36,699 bases of DNA from Paenibacillus campinasensis (GTDB lineage: Bacteria; Bacillota; Bacilli; Paenibacillales; Paenibacillaceae): the NCBI RefSeq assembly GCF_002272015.1, contig NZ_NPBY01000020.1:1-36699 (forward strand), given 5' to 3'. The translations under genes and the position numbers were made by a program. Positions 1 through 7,212 of the stretch are shown piece after piece (the stretch's first letter is position 1; each line of letters opens with the position of its first letter). The notes beneath the pieces were generated by a model. The model saw only the letters and a program-made list of their open reading frames with translations, had not been told where the DNA came from and ran no database searches.

Positions 1-122
1 GGTCGCTCCACCTCGCAGGTGCATGGCGAAGCGTGCAGCGGTCCCGGTCGCTCCACCTCGCAGGTGCATGGCGAAGCGTGCAACGGTCCCTGGCCGCTCC
101 GCCCCGGCGAGGCGTGCAGCGC
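1..122. repeat. 45-bp tandem repeat, two near-identical copies plus a degenerate third
   Basis: Positions 1-45 and 46-90 are the same 45-base unit, starting GGTCGCTCCACCTCG, and differ at a single base (g38 versus a83). From 91 a third copy starts but is diverged and shortened, ending near 122. The array may continue to the left of the window. It lies just past the 3' end of the DUF2306 gene. Short open frames run through it because 45 is a multiple of three, but they have no ribosome binding site or protein-like composition. Confidence 0.85.
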
Positions 123-131
123 TTGGATAAT

Positions 132-782
132 TCAGCTGTGGATCGCTTGTTCTCGCGGGTTACGGAATATCGTGCGGATCACAAATTCAGGAATGATCAG
201 CAGCAACGCGATGGAGCTGTATACGCTAATGGTGTAGCTTAACGGGTAATCCAGACCGATCCCGTAATGCAAGAGCGTGGTAATGAGATGAATCAGCATA
301 TTGGTGAAACAAAAAGCGTAGCTACGGATCATCCAGTTGCGGTGCCGGATCATTCGCTTCTTTTTGATTTGCACGAGCGCCATGATGGTGATAAACGGCC
401 AGATCATATTCAGTAAGTTGAATCCGATGCTGCTGACCCTGCCCCCTGTAGCGTAAGGAGCCATATATCCGGATGTTAGTACGACGATGAGTACGGACAC
501 GATATAGAGGTAGCCGTTGATGCGATGGAACCGGCGGCTTTTTTCCAAAAGACGATTGGAGAAATTAAGCAGCCCGGAAGCCATAGCAACACATGCGAAT
601 GCAACATGAACGTACATCACGTTTAACCAAACCGGGGGGTTGAGCGTCCGCCGTAGTCCTGTTTTATGGCCTATAAATCCGGCGGCACTTGGATCAATGA
701 CATAATTTTTGACCAGTGAGTAGAAGATGAAAATGATGGTGATCCCAGCGAGGAGCCGGAATAAAGTTTTGCGTCGATTCAT
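132..782 (-). CDS. DUF2306 family integral membrane protein
   Basis: This 216-residue protein is very hydrophobic, with about six membrane segments: near residues 8-26, 53-73, 87-107, 118-136, 150-170 and 180-200. The family signature is visible as the HRINGYLY stretch after the second segment and HRNWMIRSYAF before the fifth, histidine and arginine motifs typical of DUF2306. The ATG at 782 follows a GGAGG about eleven bases upstream on the minus strand. The role of the family is unknown; the conserved histidines have suggested redox or haem-related roles, but nothing here confirms that. It is transcribed in the same direction as the broken DJ-1/PfpI locus upstream, with a 75-base gap, and ends beside the 45-bp repeat array. 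Confidence 0.85.
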   Translation of the reverse strand: MNRRKTLFRLLAGITIIFIFYSLVKNYVIDPSAAGFIGHKTGLRRTLNPPVWLNVMYVHVAFACVAMASGLLNFSNRLLEKSRRFHRINGYLYIVSVLIVVLTSGYMAPYATGGRVSSIGFNLLNMIWPFITIMALVQIKKKRMIRHRNWMIRSYAFCFTNMLIHLITTLLHYGIGLDYPLSYTISVYSSIALLLIIPEFVIRTIFRNPREQAIHS

Positions 783-856
783 GGATTTGTAAACCTCCAG
801 AGATGGGAGAGCGATGAACGTCTCTCGCTCCCAAATTTCAGTTCGGATCAGGACGG

Positions 857-1306
857 TCAGGATCTTCGCGTGCCTGTCAATTTCGAGGCAGGCAGCATGC
901 CGGCTTTGGCAACGCCGGTCATGCGATCAGTCTCGACGGCCACTTCAAATTTCAGGTTCAATCGCATTGGCTTCGTGACGCGCAGCGACCAGATCAGCTT
1001 GCCATCCTTTAGCACAGGATTCAGGAAAGGCACCGTCTCGTTTGCCTGAGTTGCCTGACCCTGAATCTGTCCATCTACAGAGGATATCGACAGCATGACC
1101 TGCATATTTCCGATTGGCGTAGCGATGGCAATATCCCAGTCTCCATCGAAGGCAGAGGCCGGTAAGGCGGTATCCTTCACGTAGGGCATGCTTCCAACTA
1201 GCTCGGGATGATCTTCCTTTAGGTGATCCGCCTCGGAATACCCTGTCTCGATGTCATCCGTCCTGGCATGATCCGTAACGGAGTGTCCCGTCTTGGCATG
1301 CTCCAT
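857..1306 (-). CDS. Conserved hypothetical domain, probable detached C-terminal part of the DJ-1/PfpI protein
   Basis: The C-terminal 95 residues or so form one compact, strand-rich domain (FDGDWDIAIATPIGNMQVML to SKLTGTRRS), with a conserved-looking ETVPFLNPVL stretch and a KPMRLNLKFEV stretch. I recall similar domains joined to DJ-1/PfpI-like or hydrolase proteins but cannot name a function. The first 32 residues are a low-complexity pentapeptide repeat encoded by a 15-bp minisatellite. The frame is identical to that of the DJ-1/PfpI remnant upstream: a TGA at 1313-1315 and two further codons are all that separate them, so this was probably one fused protein. I see no strong ribosome binding site for the ATG at 1306. 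It may be translated by reinitiation or be part of a pseudogene. Confidence 0.5.
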   Translation of the reverse strand: MEHAKTGHSVTDHARTDDIETGYSEADHLKEDHPELVGSMPYVKDTALPASAFDGDWDIAIATPIGNMQVMLSISSVDGQIQGQATQANETVPFLNPVLKDGKLIWSLRVTKPMRLNLKFEVAVETDRMTGVAKAGMLPASKLTGTRRS

Positions 1307-1314
1307 CTCGGATC
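1209..1314 (-). repeat. 15-bp-period minisatellite coding pentapeptide repeats
   Basis: Read on the minus strand, the codons fall into five-codon units: SEMEH, AKTGH, SVTDH, ARTDD, IETGY, SEADH, LKEDH. Several units pair into a clearer 30-bp period, with TCC at the first codon and GAT/CAT-type codons at the end. The array sits directly after the TGA that ends the DJ-1/PfpI remnant and before a folded domain, so it forms a linker. Confidence 0.65.
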
Positions 1315-2083
1315 ATGCTCCGCCGTCCTTCCGTGCGGCTTGTCCCGGATCCATTCCGGTATTTCTCCAGACAGTACCTCTCCGCTCGAATTCGAACAGT
1401 TGCTCAACCGTATGCGCTATTTTGGGTCCGAGCTCGCGTTCCACCAGATATAGTGCTACATCGAGCCCAGAAGTAACGCCGCCGCCGGAGACGAGATTGC
1501 CATCATCCACAACGCGTGCTGCAACCGGGATCGCTCCAGCGGCGTCAAGCACCTCCATACCCATATGGTGGGTAACCGCATGCCTTCCCTCCAGCAGGCC
1601 GCTCATGGCAAGCAGCAGCGAACCGCCACATACAGTAGCGACGATGATGTCCTGCTGGAGTGCCTGTCGCTCATCTTTCTGCTCCTCGATTGCCTGTCGT
1701 TCAAGCGCCTGTCGCTCAAGCGCCTGTCGCTCGTCTATCTGCTGACCAACCGCTGGCCGTTCAAACACCTGGCGCATCAAACTGCCCAGCTACGTTTGCG
1801 CGGCTCTGCCGAGAATGGCTGGGATAGAATCGGGGCCATCGCCCTCCACCTCCCCGGCCGCGCCGGGGACAAGGATAATTCCAGCTTGCTGTGGGTTCAG
1901 CTTGCCGCTGACTTCAATCTTTAAGCCGCCCATGCCGCTCGGAACGGATCGGGGCCCCTCGGCAGTAACCAGTTCTACATGGAGCGTACCGCCTGCGATC
2001 ATGGCAGCTGCGCAAAAGACTTCATAAGGAGCTATGACATCCATTAGATCAAAACCGTCAAACAGTACAATTTGAATTTTTAT
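1313..2083 (-). pseudogene. DJ-1/PfpI family protein, interrupted by an in-frame TAG and lacking a normal start codon
   Basis: The N-terminal half (IKIQIVLFDGFDLMDVIAPYEVF onward, ending ILGRAAQT) and the C-terminal half (DIIVATVCGGSLLLAMSGLL onward) are the two parts of one DJ-1/PfpI domain. The VCGG nucleophile elbow and its cysteine are intact. A TAG at 1790-1792 separates the halves in the same frame. Between the TAG and the cysteine motif lies an insertion of about 30 residues made of ERQAL repeats. The AAGGAGG at 2093-2099 is nine bases from an ATA codon (2081-2083), exactly where an ATG would be expected, so the start also looks mutated; the next ATG is at 2044. Family members act as chaperones, amidases, glyoxalases or regulators. 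Most likely a pseudogene. A sequencing error at either site, or translation as two pieces, is possible. Confidence 0.75.
1662..1740 (-). repeat. 15-bp minisatellite coding ERQAL repeats inside the DJ-1/PfpI gene
   Basis: The string GCCTGTCG recurs at 1662, 1692, 1707 and 1722, which is spacing of 30, 15 and 15 bases. On the minus strand this encodes DERQA, LERQA, LERQA, IEEQK, DERQA and LQQ in a row. The insertion lies between the two halves of the DJ-1/PfpI domain, close to the in-frame TAG, and has no counterpart in family members I know. Confidence 0.85.
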
Positions 2084-2263
2084 GATGTTGATCCTCCTTC
2101 TCGTCTTCCGTTAAAGGAATGTTCATAGAAGAATCGTAACAAACGAATATCTCAAACAAGGCGTCCAAAAAGTCACAAAACAATAACAATGTATCACAAA
2201 TCAGGAGTGTGCGTTAGCTTCCTATGAAATAAATGATAAACTGGTTCCAAAGGTGGGATATTT

Positions 2264-2953
2264 GTGAGTGAAAAGACAACGATACTTGTGGTGGATGACG
2301 ATGCCAGCATCGTGGAACTGCTGCGGGATTTTTTAGAGTTTGAACAATTTCATGTGTTGACCGCGTATGATGCGCAAGCCGCGTGGTCTCTCTTTACGAA
2401 GCACGCGGTTCATTGCATCGTGCTTGATGTCATGATGCCGGGACAGAGCGGCTACGAGCTGTGCCGCCGGATTCGGGCGGAGAGCGAGGTGCCGATCCTG
2501 TTCCTGAGCGCCCGCAGTGACGACGTTGACAAAATTCGTGGACTGACGCTCGGAGGGGATGATTATATTGTTAAAACAGCTTCTCCCGGTGAAATCATCG
2601 CCCGGATCCGTGCGGTACTGAGGCGTTCGGCTTCGCCGCAGCGTCCAGTGGAGCGGACACTTGAATACGGACGCATTAAGCTTAATTTGTCGGCAAGGGA
2701 AGTGTTTGTAGACGGGGAGAAGGTGGTGCTGACCCCTAAGGAGTATGAATTGCTGCGGTTGTTCGCGGAGCATCCGAGGCAAGTGTTCACATATGAGCAG
2801 CTGCTGGGGAAGTTCTGGGAAGGCATCGGCGACAGGCACACCGTGCGTGTGCATCTGGGGCGGCTGCGTGAGAAGATCGAACAAGACCCGAATCAGCCGA
2901 AGCACCTGATCAATGTATGGGGCGTAGGCTATCGTTTTGATGAGGGAGAATAA
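2264..2953 (+). CDS. OmpR/PhoB-family response regulator
   Basis: This 229-residue protein has a receiver domain at about residues 1-120 and a winged-helix DNA-binding domain at about 130-228. The acidic pocket is DDD at 11-13, the phosphoacceptor is D55 (VLDVMMPG), the conserved serine is in FLSAR, and the lysine is K104. The usual lysine-proline pair is replaced by K104-T105-A (IVKTASPGE), a variant seen in some Bacillota regulators. The GTG start at 2264 follows AGGTGGG with good spacing. The C-terminal domain ends with the expected HTVRVHLGRLREKIE recognition helix and a GVGYRF hairpin. The gene is followed one base later by its histidine kinase, so the two form an operon. The target is unknown; the divergent neighbour is the broken DJ-1/PfpI gene. 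Confidence 0.95.
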   Translation: MSEKTTILVVDDDASIVELLRDFLEFEQFHVLTAYDAQAAWSLFTKHAVHCIVLDVMMPGQSGYELCRRIRAESEVPILFLSARSDDVDKIRGLTLGGDDYIVKTASPGEIIARIRAVLRRSASPQRPVERTLEYGRIKLNLSAREVFVDGEKVVLTPKEYELLRLFAEHPRQVFTYEQLLGKFWEGIGDRHTVRVHLGRLREKIEQDPNQPKHLINVWGVGYRFDEGE

Positions 2954-2954
2954 T

Positions 2955-4331
2955 ATGAAAACTGTGCGAATTCGTACGTTTACCATCATCTGTTTAATAT
3001 TGATGTTTATATTGCCATGGACGTTTTTTGTGGCATCTCACTATATGGAGAATCGGACATTCCGCTTATCTGAATCCCGGTCGCATGAGCAGAAGGTCCA
3101 GCAGCAGCTGGACGAAATGATCGGCAGGATCGAAGCGGGAACGGAAAGCTGGATCGACCCGGCGTGGCAGCGGGAATTGAAGGACAAGCTGCAGGCAGTG
3201 GAAATGGATGCGGTACTTCTGTCTGCTTCAGGAGAGGAACTGTTTCGTTCCGATCCGGATCGCCGGGGCACTTCATCGTCAACCGAGCGGTTCTCGATTA
3301 TTGTGAATGGAGAGCTGCATGGGAAAGCTATCATCTATCTGCCTTCGTCGAACATGTCGCTGATCCTTTCCATATTTGCCGGGCTGATTCTGGCATTCTT
3401 TGTCATGGGGGCAGCGATGCGCAGGCTGCTCCTGAAGCCGCTGGAGAAGATGAGTGTGGCGGCAAGGCAGATCGCGGAAGGAGATTGGGACGTGGAACTG
3501 CCTCGATCGGGGATTACCGAGATTTCCGAAGTGCGTGACGGATTTGCCGTGATGGTGAAAGGACTGCAGAACTCCTTTCAAAAGCAGGCACAATTGGAGC
3601 AGGAGCGCCGATTTGTCATCAGCGCCGTTGCCCACGATTTGCGTACGCCGCTGTTTGCTTTGCGTGGGTATTTAGACGGCCTAGAGCAGGGAATTGCCCG
3701 GTCGCCTGAACAAATATCGAAATATGTGGCGGTATGCAAACAGAAGTCCGAACAGCTGGGTCTGCTCGTAGAGGGTCTGTTTACATTTACAAAGCTGGAC
3801 TATCTGGAGGCCAAGCTAAGCATGGAAGAGGTGGATGTGAAGCTGGTGATGGAGCGGGCGGTAGACAGTCTACGACCGTTGGCGGAGCACAATCAGATGG
3901 TGATCAACAGTCAACTGGCTGGGCCGTGCATGATTAGCGGCGATGCCCATCTGCTGGAGAGGGCCATGAACAATCTGCTAGACAATGCGGTCAGACATAC
4001 ACCGTCAGGTGGTGCAATTGAAGTTCGCTGTAGCCAGGATAACGATCGCGTGGTTTTCGAGATTCGGGATGCCGGTTCAGGATTCTCGGTAGAAGACCTG
4101 AAGCGCGCATTCGAACCCCTCTACAGGGGGGAAGCTTCCCGAAGCCGTGCGACGGGTGGAAGCGGTCTCGGGCTCACCATTTCGCAGCGAATTATCCGGC
4201 GACATGGCGGTGACCTGACTGCGGCCAATCACCCGGAAGGAGGAGCGATCCTGCGCGGGTGGTTCCCTGTGTGGCATCCGGGAAACGCCCTTGGTTTGAT
4301 CGAGACAGCGCTGGATGGAGATCGCGTGTGA
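2955..4331 (+). CDS. Sensor histidine kinase, partner of the preceding regulator
   Basis: This 458-residue membrane kinase starts at ATG 2955, one base after the regulator stop, with GAGGGAG inside the end of that gene as ribosome binding site. A TTG further upstream would overlap and is less likely. There is a first membrane helix at about residues 7-27, an extracytoplasmic sensor of about 100 residues without cysteines, a second helix at about 126-148, then a HAMP linker. The phosphoacceptor is H227 in AHDLRTPLFALRGYL. The ATPase domain shows the N box (NNLLDNAVRHT), G1 (DAGSGF) and G2 (GGSGLGL). The sensor domain gives no hint of the ligand. No obvious terminator follows; the next gene is convergent and ends at 4491. 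Confidence 0.95.
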   Translation: MKTVRIRTFTIICLILMFILPWTFFVASHYMENRTFRLSESRSHEQKVQQQLDEMIGRIEAGTESWIDPAWQRELKDKLQAVEMDAVLLSASGEELFRSDPDRRGTSSSTERFSIIVNGELHGKAIIYLPSSNMSLILSIFAGLILAFFVMGAAMRRLLLKPLEKMSVAARQIAEGDWDVELPRSGITEISEVRDGFAVMVKGLQNSFQKQAQLEQERRFVISAVAHDLRTPLFALRGYLDGLEQGIARSPEQISKYVAVCKQKSEQLGLLVEGLFTFTKLDYLEAKLSMEEVDVKLVMERAVDSLRPLAEHNQMVINSQLAGPCMISGDAHLLERAMNNLLDNAVRHTPSGGAIEVRCSQDNDRVVFEIRDAGSGFSVEDLKRAFEPLYRGEASRSRATGGSGLGLTISQRIIRRHGGDLTAANHPEGGAILRGWFPVWHPGNALGLIETALDGDRV

Positions 4332-4490
4332 GTTTTTATTGATAATTCGCTTTCCCAGAACCCTTGCGCAGTTATCCCGTTTAATCAGGACAGCAAACAA
4401 ACAGAACAGACTGGCTAGGCGCCCCTTGTGGCCATCCAAATACAATATGTTCAGAGATGCTGTGATTTCATATGGTTTCCAACATACTGA

Positions 4491-5393
4491 TCATGCAACA
4501 GCGGCAAGGGAGGGATTACATTGGCGGGCGATCAACTGCCTGTAGGAAATCCGCGGCACGGTCACACACATCTTAAGCAACTTCTGACCCATCGATTCCT
4601 CCGTCTCGGACAAGCGCAACCAGCGGCGTCCTGTATACTCACTCAAATAGGCCTGGAGATGCTTCAGCTCCAGCGCACCATAAGTGCTTGTTAGCGACTT
4701 CCAAGCCTCTCTCACGACGTTCCGCAAAGGCGTATACAATCGAAACGCTTGAGGGAACAGACCGACGTCCGATGACAGGCGATCCACATGCTCATCAATG
4801 AACGCGGTAAGATCGCGACGCGCTGCCTTTTTATCGGTTCCTCGGCTCTGCGGTACCAGGCGAATTATGACTTGCTGCGGTTCACCGGCCTCATCGACCG
4901 TGCAGCCAGCAACGACTGCCGAGGCATGTGGATGCGAAACCGTACATCGGGAGGGATTGCGTCCATATTGATCACTGTTTACCTTTACATCGCCGTAGAG
5001 CAGCTCCCGGGCATCGAAATACAGGGCAGCATGGCGAATTTTGTGCAGCATTAACCACGCGGTCTTGTAAGTGACGTCAATCACTTGACACAGCCGCGTG
5101 GCCGAGATGCCGTCCGGGAGCAGGAACAAATCCAGGGCGATGAACCACTTGAGCAAGGGAAGCCGGGTTCCTTCAAAAATGGTGCCGACCAAAGCCGATG
5201 TCTGATGCTTGCAACGTCCACACTCGAACAAGGGAATACGCCGGGAGCTCAGACGGCTGCACCCTGTGTGATTACAGCGCGGGCAAATAAAACCGCTTGG
5301 CCATTTCATGGCAATCAGCGCCTCCATGCAGTCTTGCTCGCTCTGATAACGGTTATGGAAAGATTGAAGCTCCGTCCCCGTATGGCTCATCAT
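4491..5393 (-). CDS. IS1595-like transposase protein with degenerate catalytic site, probably domesticated
   Basis: The 300-residue protein starts with the zinc-ribbon of IS1595-family transposases: cysteines 37, 40, 58 and 61, followed by the TSALVGTIFEGTRLPLLKWF stretch. A helix-turn-helix-like region follows (SATRLCQVIDVTYKTAW). The C-terminal half keeps an ISXO2 landmark (YGALELKHLQAYLSEYTGRRW). Where active members read VEVDE it reads VKVNS, and I cannot identify the second aspartate or the final Asn/Glu, so the usual DDE/DDN chemistry looks lost. No terminal inverted repeats or target duplication are evident by eye. It has a near-consensus promoter with two LexA-type boxes. This suggests a single resident gene under DNA-damage control, not a mobile copy. 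Alternatives are a diverged but active transposase or a decaying element. Confidence 0.75.
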   Translation of the reverse strand: MMSHTGTELQSFHNRYQSEQDCMEALIAMKWPSGFICPRCNHTGCSRLSSRRIPLFECGRCKHQTSALVGTIFEGTRLPLLKWFIALDLFLLPDGISATRLCQVIDVTYKTAWLMLHKIRHAALYFDARELLYGDVKVNSDQYGRNPSRCTVSHPHASAVVAGCTVDEAGEPQQVIIRLVPQSRGTDKKAARRDLTAFIDEHVDRLSSDVGLFPQAFRLYTPLRNVVREAWKSLTSTYGALELKHLQAYLSEYTGRRWLRLSETEESMGQKLLKMCVTVPRISYRQLIARQCNPSLAAVA

Positions 5394-5449
5394 ATCCGCT
5401 CACCCCGAATAAAAGTTTACTTGCATAAATTCCCGATTAAAGAAAATGA

Positions 5450-5501
5450 CGAACACTCGTTCCTTTTATTTCATTATAGCAAACGTATGTTCCTCTTTCA
5501 A
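5450..5501 (-). promoter_or_regulatory. Sigma-A promoter with two LexA-type (SOS) operators for the transposase-like gene
   Basis: On the minus strand a TTGAAA -35 (5496-5501) and TATAAT -10 (5473-5478) are separated by exactly 17 bases. The spacer holds CAAACGTATGTTCC (5480-5493). Just downstream of the -10, over the expected start of transcription, lies CGAACACTCGTTCC (5450-5463). Each matches 13 of 14 positions of the Bacillus LexA/DinR consensus CGAACRNRYGTTYC. Their centres are 30 bp apart, about three helical turns. The transcript would start near 5466, about 70 bases before the ATG. Confidence 0.75.
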
Positions 5502-5713
5502 TCGAAAACGTGAAATAAAATGTCTTATTATTCCGATTCACGTTTCCTGATTCTCACTCATCAACACTTGTTTGTGCGCATAATGCACTCTCTTTTTCAA
5601 CTGTTAAGCCGATCATGACTGACGGTCATTCGCTTGTTTCTATGTTTCAGACTCCCTACACCCTGAACGAAAGGGATAATGATTAAAGGGGAGGGGGAGA
5701 GGAAGGAGGAGCT

Positions 5714-5772
5714 CAAGGGCATAGAGGCGAGGTCAAAGGCATAGAGACGAGGTCAAAGGCATAGAGGCGAGG
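5714..5772. repeat. 20-bp tandem repeat, three copies
   Basis: The unit CAAAGGCATAGAGGCGAGGT occurs three times at 5714, 5734 and 5754, with one- or two-base differences. It lies in the 509-base gap between the transposase-like gene and the xylanase gene. Apart from this array and the promoter described separately, the gap shows no gene. The unit is not a multiple of three and is not coding. Confidence 0.85.
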
Positions 5773-5902
5773 AAGAGGGTCAGTAGTCAGAGGCCGGTTT
5801 TTAACATATATAATTTCTGGTATGCCATGTTTACAATGCTCATTAAATGTCCCGTTTTCATGTGCTATGTTGAGTATATGAGATAACGTGAGGGGGATGC
5901 AG

Positions 5903-6937
5903 ATGGACAAGAAGCAGCAGATTGCCGCAATGAGTCTAGCCGAAACTTTTCAGGATCGCTTTTTGATCGGGGCGGCCGTGAATCCGTTAACCTTGGATGC
6001 CCAAAAAGAGCTGCTCGTACAGCATTTCAACAGTGTCACTGCGGAGAATGAAATGAAATTCGAAAGGCTTCACCCCGAGGAGGGAGAATACACTTTTTCA
6101 GAGGCGGACAGACTCATGGACTTCGCGAGAGCGAACGACATGGCCGTCAGAGGCCATACGCTAGTATGGCACAATCAGACGCCGGATTGGGTGTTTCAGG
6201 ATCGTTCAGGAAACGTCATCGGCCGCGAAGTTCTGCTGGCACGGATGAAGGAACATATTGATACTGTGGCCGGCCGCTACAAGGGTCGTATTTATGCTTG
6301 GGATGTCGTGAATGAGGCAGTATCCGACAGTGGTAATGAACTGCTTCGCTCTTCCAAATGGCTTGATATTGCTGGTGAGGAATTTATCGCAAAAGCGTTT
6401 GAATACGCGCATGACGCCGATCCGGATGCTTTGTTATTTTACAATGATTATAACGAGTCGTTTCCAGCCAAACGGGATAAAATCTATTCCCTGGTCAAGT
6501 CCTTGAAGGAGCGGGACGTTCCAATCCACGGCATTGGCATGCAGGCGCACTGGAACCTGGTTAGCCCCGCGCTGGATGAAATCCGTGAAGCGATTGAAAC
6601 CTATGCGAGTCTCGGCGTTGTGCTCCATATTACGGAGCTGGATGTATCGATGTTTGAGTTCGAGGACCGCCGAACCGACTTGACATCTCCGACAGCGGAC
6701 ATGCTGGAGCTTCAAGCAGCGCGTTATGAGCAGTTTTTTGGGCTGTTTAAGGAATATCAGGATGTGATCGGATCGGTTACCTTTTGGGGAGCGGCTGATG
6801 ACTATACCTGGCTGCATGATTTCCCGGTGAGAGGGCGCAGAAATTGGCCGTTCCTGTTTGATGAGAGGCATGAGCCGAAGGACTCGTTCTGGAAAGTGAT
6901 GGGGGTTGCGAGCTCCCACGATCCCAAGCCGCTGTGA
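5903..6937 (+). CDS. Intracellular GH10 endo-beta-1,4-xylanase
   Basis: This 344-residue protein is a single glycoside hydrolase family 10 barrel. The acid/base glutamate is E138 in WDVVNEAV and the nucleophile is E245 in HITELDVSM. The early TAENEMKF and HTLVWHNQTPDW stretches are standard GH10 subsite residues. There is no signal peptide and no carbohydrate-binding module, so it acts in the cytoplasm on imported xylo-oligosaccharides, as known for short intracellular GH10 enzymes. AGGGGG at 5891-5896 is six bases from ATG 5903, which is preferred over the ATG at 5897. The gene stands alone and ends in a hairpin terminator. No strong promoter or cre site was recognised in front of it. Confidence 0.95.
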   Translation: MDKKQQIAAMSLAETFQDRFLIGAAVNPLTLDAQKELLVQHFNSVTAENEMKFERLHPEEGEYTFSEADRLMDFARANDMAVRGHTLVWHNQTPDWVFQDRSGNVIGREVLLARMKEHIDTVAGRYKGRIYAWDVVNEAVSDSGNELLRSSKWLDIAGEEFIAKAFEYAHDADPDALLFYNDYNESFPAKRDKIYSLVKSLKERDVPIHGIGMQAHWNLVSPALDEIREAIETYASLGVVLHITELDVSMFEFEDRRTDLTSPTADMLELQAARYEQFFGLFKEYQDVIGSVTFWGAADDYTWLHDFPVRGRRNWPFLFDERHEPKDSFWKVMGVASSHDPKPL

Positions 6938-7006
6938 ATAGGAAACCGAGCACGGTTGCACAAATTTTAACTAAATGAAAATAGCAGGTCGCCTTATTAA
7001 ACATCC

Positions 7007-7050
7007 AGGCATGGATTCCCGGTATGAACCCGGATCCGTGCCTTTTATAT
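7007..7050 (+). terminator. Rho-independent terminator after the xylanase gene
   Basis: An imperfect stem pairs AGGCATGGATTC with GGATCCGTGCCT, using G-T wobbles, around a loop of about a dozen bases. TTTTATATTT follows. Confidence 0.7.
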
Positions 7051-7080
7051 TTGTTATCTAAGTTGTCCCGAAAGCAAATC

Positions 7081-7156
7081 TTAAGCTTTTGTTAAGAACT
7101 TAATAGTCTGGCGTTAAGAACTTAATAGCTTAGCGTTAAGAACTGTCCGCTATACT
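7081..7156 (+). promoter_or_regulatory. Phased TTAAG operator array and -10 of the acyltransferase/two-component operon
   Basis: TTAAG occurs at 7081, 7092, 7114 and 7136, so every interval is 11 or 22 bp. Within the array the 22-base unit starting GTTAAGAACTTAATAG is repeated almost exactly (7091 and 7113). TTAAT half-sites follow at 7100 and 7122. A TATACT -10 lies at 7151-7156, 15 bases after the last TTAAG, and there is no -35. This is the form expected for a promoter activated by an OmpR/PhoB-type regulator binding as head-to-tail dimers. The obvious candidate is the regulator encoded at 8548 in the same operon. Confidence 0.65.
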
Positions 7157-7212
7157 GTTGAAATCCGTTTCGGACCACCGAGGCGATTCAAACAGGATGA
7201 GAGGGCAATACT

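Noticed and set aside
1..122. Tandem repeat as a CRISPR array
   Set aside because: The 45-base units are directly adjacent with no unique spacers.
1313..1792. TAG and TGA in the DJ-1/PfpI frame as recoded pyrrolysine or selenocysteine codons
   Set aside because: Neither site aligns with a catalytic residue, no selenocysteine-type hairpin was seen after the TGA, and the mutated start codon argues for decay.
4340..5540. Complete insertion sequence around the transposase-like gene
   Set aside because: Reading both flanks by eye I found no paired terminal inverted repeats and no target duplication. A systematic search would be needed to exclude diverged ends.
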